The position numbers and the translations under genes are program-made. From positions 161,072-225,071 of the forward strand of contig JAJZUT010000005.1 of the NCBI GenBank assembly GCA_021847105.1: a stretch of 64,000 bases of DNA, in the 5' to 3' direction. Below, piece by piece: positions 61,502 through 64,000 of the stretch; within the stretch, counting starts at the first letter, position 1; the number at the start of each line of letters is the position of its first letter. The notes under the pieces are model-generated. The model was given only the letters and a program-made list of their open reading frames with translations. It had not been told where the DNA came from and did not search any database. This stretch comes from Pseudomonadota bacterium. GTDB lineage: Bacteria > Pseudomonadota > Gammaproteobacteria > Steroidobacterales > Steroidobacteraceae.

Positions 61502-61881
61502 GGTGAATCAACAATGCCTATTTCTATAGGCTTTGCGCGATTCGGCACGATCTAACTGCCCCCATTTATGCCCCCATCGTGCACAGCTTCGCGGGGGGCA
61601 GCAGCGCGGTTTTTGGCCGCGCTATGCCGCGCGGTCGGGTGACGCGAAGTACCGGGTTTCCCCGGTCGAGCGCCGATCCGGTGGTCATGCGGACGTGCGT
61701 TTCAGGCGCGGAGCCAGCCGGCAGGCGGCGGCAGGCGGCACGCGGTCACAGAGTCGATCGCGCGCACACGCGCTCAAGGGGAAAGGCCCTCATCGGCTAT
61801 CAGAACCGGAATCACAAACTCACTCGCACGCGCACGCGCGCATACGGCAATGGCCGGAACAGCAAGGAACATTGCGGTACC
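61502..61881. other. Left end of the second island, no gene; repeated TGCCCCCAT
   Basis: About 380 bases of island DNA next to the att core, without a recognised gene. TGCCCCCAT occurs twice (near 61557 and 61569), 12 bases apart; similar G-rich direct repeats lie beside many island attachment sites and may be integrase arm sites. The rest is GC-rich with short inverted repeats. Confidence 0.45.
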
Positions 61882-62406
61882 TCAGCCGGCTCGCCTTGCC
61901 GCCAGCACCGCACGCGCCTTGACTAGATTCAGCGCGCTCCGGGCTCGGCCCTCGGGTGTCTTGGGTCCGGTCGAAAGTCCGCCATGCCACCGGCATCTCC
62001 CAGAGAGCAGCGCCTGTGCTCGGCACGGTCGACCGCTCCGGGTCTTGGCATTGCACAGCCGCTCATCGTCGCCAGCGTAGTCAGCCGGCACGCCTCGCCG
62101 GGTGCTGCCGGGTGTCGGTTCTAATTCATCGCCCAGCAGCGGGCCATCGTACAGGCCAAGTGACCGCAGGCGGCGCATGTCGTGCCGCAGCTCATTGGTC
62201 AGGCCGTCCGCCACCACAACCCGCCGGTAGTTCAGGCGCGGATCGTGGGGACTGTCGCCGCTGTACTCGGCAGGCTCAACCCATCGCCACTCCACTAGCA
62301 CGTTCGGCCAGTCGGGCAGCGGTTGCGGCTCGGGGGCAGGGTGCGCGGCAAGTCCTTTCCGTGCCGAAGGTTTCCGGGTGCTCACCGTGCGTTCCTCGGT
62401 ATGCAA
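61882..62406 (-). CDS. Phage/island HGGxS-TGPKT-motif protein
   Basis: A 174-residue protein. The C-terminal LCNAKTRSGRPCRAQALLSG and CRWHGGLSTGPKTPEGRARS carry the Cys/His knuckle and HGG-x-STGPKT signature common in small phage and island proteins, whose function is unknown but which probably bind nucleic acid. The N-terminal half has no recognised fold. It is the last gene of the minus-strand set; ATG 62406 overlaps the preceding gene by 25 bases. Confidence 0.7.
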   Translation of the reverse strand: MHTEERTVSTRKPSARKGLAAHPAPEPQPLPDWPNVLVEWRWVEPAEYSGDSPHDPRLNYRRVVVADGLTNELRHDMRRLRSLGLYDGPLLGDELEPTPGSTRRGVPADYAGDDERLCNAKTRSGRPCRAQALLSGRCRWHGGLSTGPKTPEGRARSALNLVKARAVLAARRAG

Positions 62407-62597
62407 TCGGCCAGTTTGGCGCGTGCTCGATCAATCGTGTCTGCCGCAAAATCGGGCCGGCCAGCGGCGATATGGGCCTGCGCCACCGCAAGCAGGTTCA
62501 GCGCCTCGCGCACGGGTTCCAGCCGCTCGGCCAGCTTGCGGCTCACTTCGCCGTTGATGACTTTCCAGGCTTCCAGGCGGTAGGGAACGGTACTCAC
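62382..62597 (-). CDS. Small island protein, helical
   Basis: A 71-residue protein read from GTG 62597 (VSTVPYRLEAWKVINGEVSR), predicted all-helical, ending in AKLADCIPRNAR. GTG overlaps the stop of the preceding gene (GTGA), giving coupling. Family unknown. Confidence 0.58.
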   Translation of the reverse strand: MSTVPYRLEAWKVINGEVSRKLAERLEPVREALNLLAVAQAHIAAGRPDFAADTIDRARAKLADCIPRNAR

Positions 62598-62941
62598 GAC
62601 GCGCCTCCCGGCAGGAAGTGCGCCGCTGCCGCCGGGTACTTGCTCAGCAATTCGGCCCATGCCCGCCGGTCGGCTTCGGCTCGGGGCAGTGCGCCGTCGT
62701 GCTCCATGATCGCGGCGCGTTCGAGCAGGTATTCCCCCCATGCGTTCAATTGCTCGGGGGTCGGTCGGCTGCGCTCGCGCAGTGCGGCCAGTAGCGCGGG
62801 CTTGTTCCGCTTCACCAGTTCCAGTAGGTCGGGGGTCAGCCGGTCAGGCGGTGCGAGCCGCAATCGGTCGCCGTGCTCGGGGTCGGGGCGGACGGTCACG
62901 CCAGCGGCGGTCAGGCGGTCGAGGATCGCGGCGGCGTTCAC
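62594..62941 (-). CDS. Island protein with TubC-N-like docking domain
   Basis: A 115-residue protein whose first half, MNAAAILDRLTAAGVTVRPD, GDRLRLAPPDRLTPDLLELV and KRNKPALLAAL, matches the TubC N-terminal docking domain first described in NRPS/PKS subunits and also seen in phage-like proteins. The second half (WAELLSKYPAAAAHFLPGG) is a short helical segment. It overlaps the primase-like gene by four bases (ATGA). A protein-docking role in replication is a guess. Confidence 0.65.
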   Translation of the reverse strand: MNAAAILDRLTAAGVTVRPDPEHGDRLRLAPPDRLTPDLLELVKRNKPALLAALRERSRPTPEQLNAWGEYLLERAAIMEHDGALPRAEADRRAWAELLSKYPAAAAHFLPGGAS

Positions 62942-64000
62942 AGCACGATCTCCTGTTCTTCGTCACCCCCGGAAATACTTGCTGAAGTGAAGTCCCCTAT
63001 GTGCCCTAAGTCCCCTGAATCGCTGCCAGGAGCACCGGTCGGGCTCGTATCAGGGTAGATAGGGCACTTAGGGGACGTGCTTTGCACAAGTTTTCGCGTG
63101 ATCTCGATGAGCTTGCTTCCGTTAGTCTTTCGTGGGCGGGATACGTAGATGCCCATAGTCCTTAGAGCCGGCGCAGCGCGGCGCAGCGCGTCCGAAAATC
63201 CTTTGGGACTTCGCGGCCATGCCTCGGCCCCGTCCGGCTTCGACAGCGCTTCGTACCACTGTTTCGCCGTCCGCTCGTCTTTCCAGTCGGGACGCGCGTC
63301 CAGAAACTCGATCAAGGCCACCGCAACCGGCGAAGCCTCGATGGTCCGCCCGATGCTCTCTGCCCGCATCGCCTCAAACTGGATCAGGAAGTCCTCAGCG
63401 GTGCTGCCAATCGCCTCGGCCACCGCGCAGCCTAGCTTGGCAAACTCGATCAGGCGGGGCCGGCGGTCGCGCTCGATGGCGATGCTCGGCAGGATGGCGA
63501 GCGCCTTGGCGAAGAGGTCCAGCAGAGCGCCCAGCAGCTCGGGGTGCAGCCGGTCGAACTCCGCTTCGATACCAGCGGCCTCGCGGCGGTCCTCGATGAC
63601 GGGCAATTCCAGACTGACGGCACGGTCCACAAGGTCTTGCGCCGCGATCGATGCACCGATGCCGTTAATCGTGACGGGTCGCTTCGCCCGGATCGCGGAT
63701 TCCTCGGCGTTCGTGTAGAGCTTGCGGGTGGCGAAGGTCGCGCCGGTCGCCACGCGGCAGAGCACGTCCTGCATCTCTGCCGAAAGGTGACTCACATTGT
63801 CATACGCGAGCAGCCAACTTTGCCCCGCGCCCACGAAAACATCCTCACCCCCACGTGGAGCAGAGCGCAACTCGATGGCGGACGGATCAATCAGCCGCTT
63901 CAGCAGCTTCTGCAAACCCGACTTGGCGCTGCCCTGTTCACCGATAGCCTCCAGCAGCGGGAACGGTGTGTCGGGTCGCATGGAGTCGAGCAGCCACGCC
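62938..64000 (-). CDS. Island replication ATPase/primase-like protein (partial, C-terminal part)
   Basis: Runs off the right edge; 354 codons are visible. The visible part resembles the ATPase end of the large primase/helicase proteins of satellite islands: LLEAIGEQGSAKSGLQKLLK (P-loop-like GEQGSAKS), then LLAYDNVSHLSAEMQDVLCR (Walker B-like with DN) and KRPVTINGIGASIAAQDLVD. The C-terminal region includes a winged-helix-like stretch (KGFSDALRRAAPALRTMGI). No initiation residue is visible; the reading frame continues past 64000. Confidence 0.7.
   Translation of the reverse strand, partial: AWLLDSMRPDTPFPLLEAIGEQGSAKSGLQKLLKRLIDPSAIELRSAPRGGEDVFVGAGQSWLLAYDNVSHLSAEMQDVLCRVATGATFATRKLYTNAEESAIRAKRPVTINGIGASIAAQDLVDRAVSLELPVIEDRREAAGIEAEFDRLHPELLGALLDLFAKALAILPSIAIERDRRPRLIEFAKLGCAVAEAIGSTAEDFLIQFEAMRAESIGRTIEASPVAVALIEFLDARPDWKDERTAKQWYEALSKPDGAEAWPRSPKGFSDALRRAAPALRTMGIYVSRPRKTNGSKLIEITRKLVQSTSPKCPIYPDTSPTGAPGSDSGDLGHIGDFTSASISGGDEEQEIVL

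Noticed and set aside
61245..61514. Minus-strand frame across the att site
   Set aside because: It spans the stem-loop and tmRNA core and is Pro/Arg-rich, as expected of non-coding GC-rich DNA.
61501..61700. A complete tmRNA gene to the right of the att core
   Set aside because: The bases next to the T-loop cannot form a T-stem, and no tag-peptide frame or 5' acceptor half is seen; only the core is present.
1..64000. CRISPR array
   Set aside because: No series of regularly spaced identical repeats was seen anywhere in the window.

Overview
The window is high-GC, densely packed DNA from a gammaproteobacterium, most likely of the Xanthomonadales/Nevskiales type. The reasons are a SUF-type Rrf2 regulator, the dapA / gcvR-bcp divergent arrangement, a complete mlaFEDCB operon with mlaA beside it, an opgGHD glucan operon, and the ffs-dnaX-ybaB-recR block. 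Two accessory regions interrupt this backbone. REGION BY REGION: 1-11.65 kb is backbone: an Rrf2 Fe-S regulator (cut by the left edge), class I aldolase, mlaFEDCB, convergent mlaA, a BepA-like metalloprotease, PIN-PhoH, bcp, gcvR-like, dapA, a small BamC-N-like lipoprotein and tRNA-Ser(GGA). About 11.7-31.4 kb is a composite island behind the tRNA-Ser gene: tyrosine integrase; a mobilisation module (HTH protein, two small genes and a relaxase around a hairpin-rich gap); a minus-strand cassette (ankyrin protein, HlyC/RtxC-like acyltransferase, SelO-like/possibly MchC-like protein, Stf0 sulfotransferase); a large serine recombinase module; and a mosaic of two diverged copies of a resolvase module that flank a MazEF-type toxin-antitoxin pair, an AAA ATPase remnant and an SDR/AraC pair. 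It ends with a MocR regulator facing a cupin/NTF2-like enzyme. 31.4-61.2 kb is backbone: panE-like, DUF748, ohr, a GDT1-like exporter, a CueR-like MerR facing a Tat cupredoxin, an HPP-like membrane protein, ffs, dnaX, ybaB, recR, rsgA, orn, ppsA and its regulator ppsR, a DUF1249 protein, a coiled-coil protein, prc, an oxidoreductase, aguB-ATP-grasp, two methyltransferases and opgGHD. From 61.48 kb rightwards a second island begins. Its left end is a bare copy of a tmRNA 3' end (att site), followed by four minus-strand phage/satellite-type genes, the last running off the right edge. FUNCTIONAL READING: the backbone genes form known envelope (mla, opg, prc, bepA, DUF748) and DNA/RNA maintenance groups. 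The most interesting accessory unit is 15.5-19.8 kb. A HlyC-like acyltransferase whose catalytic histidine position reads Tyr overlaps a SelO-superfamily protein that keeps the kinase-like Lys and Asn/Asp pattern, followed by a sulfotransferase. A HlyC-like protein paired with a large partner is the architecture of microcin-modifying MchD/MchC (MceI/MceJ) systems, but no precursor peptide is visible, so the substrate is open. A second oddity is the pair of resolvase N-termini joined in frame to unrelated C-termini (a pesticin/T4-lysozyme-like muramidase in one, a QorB-like reductase tail in the other).
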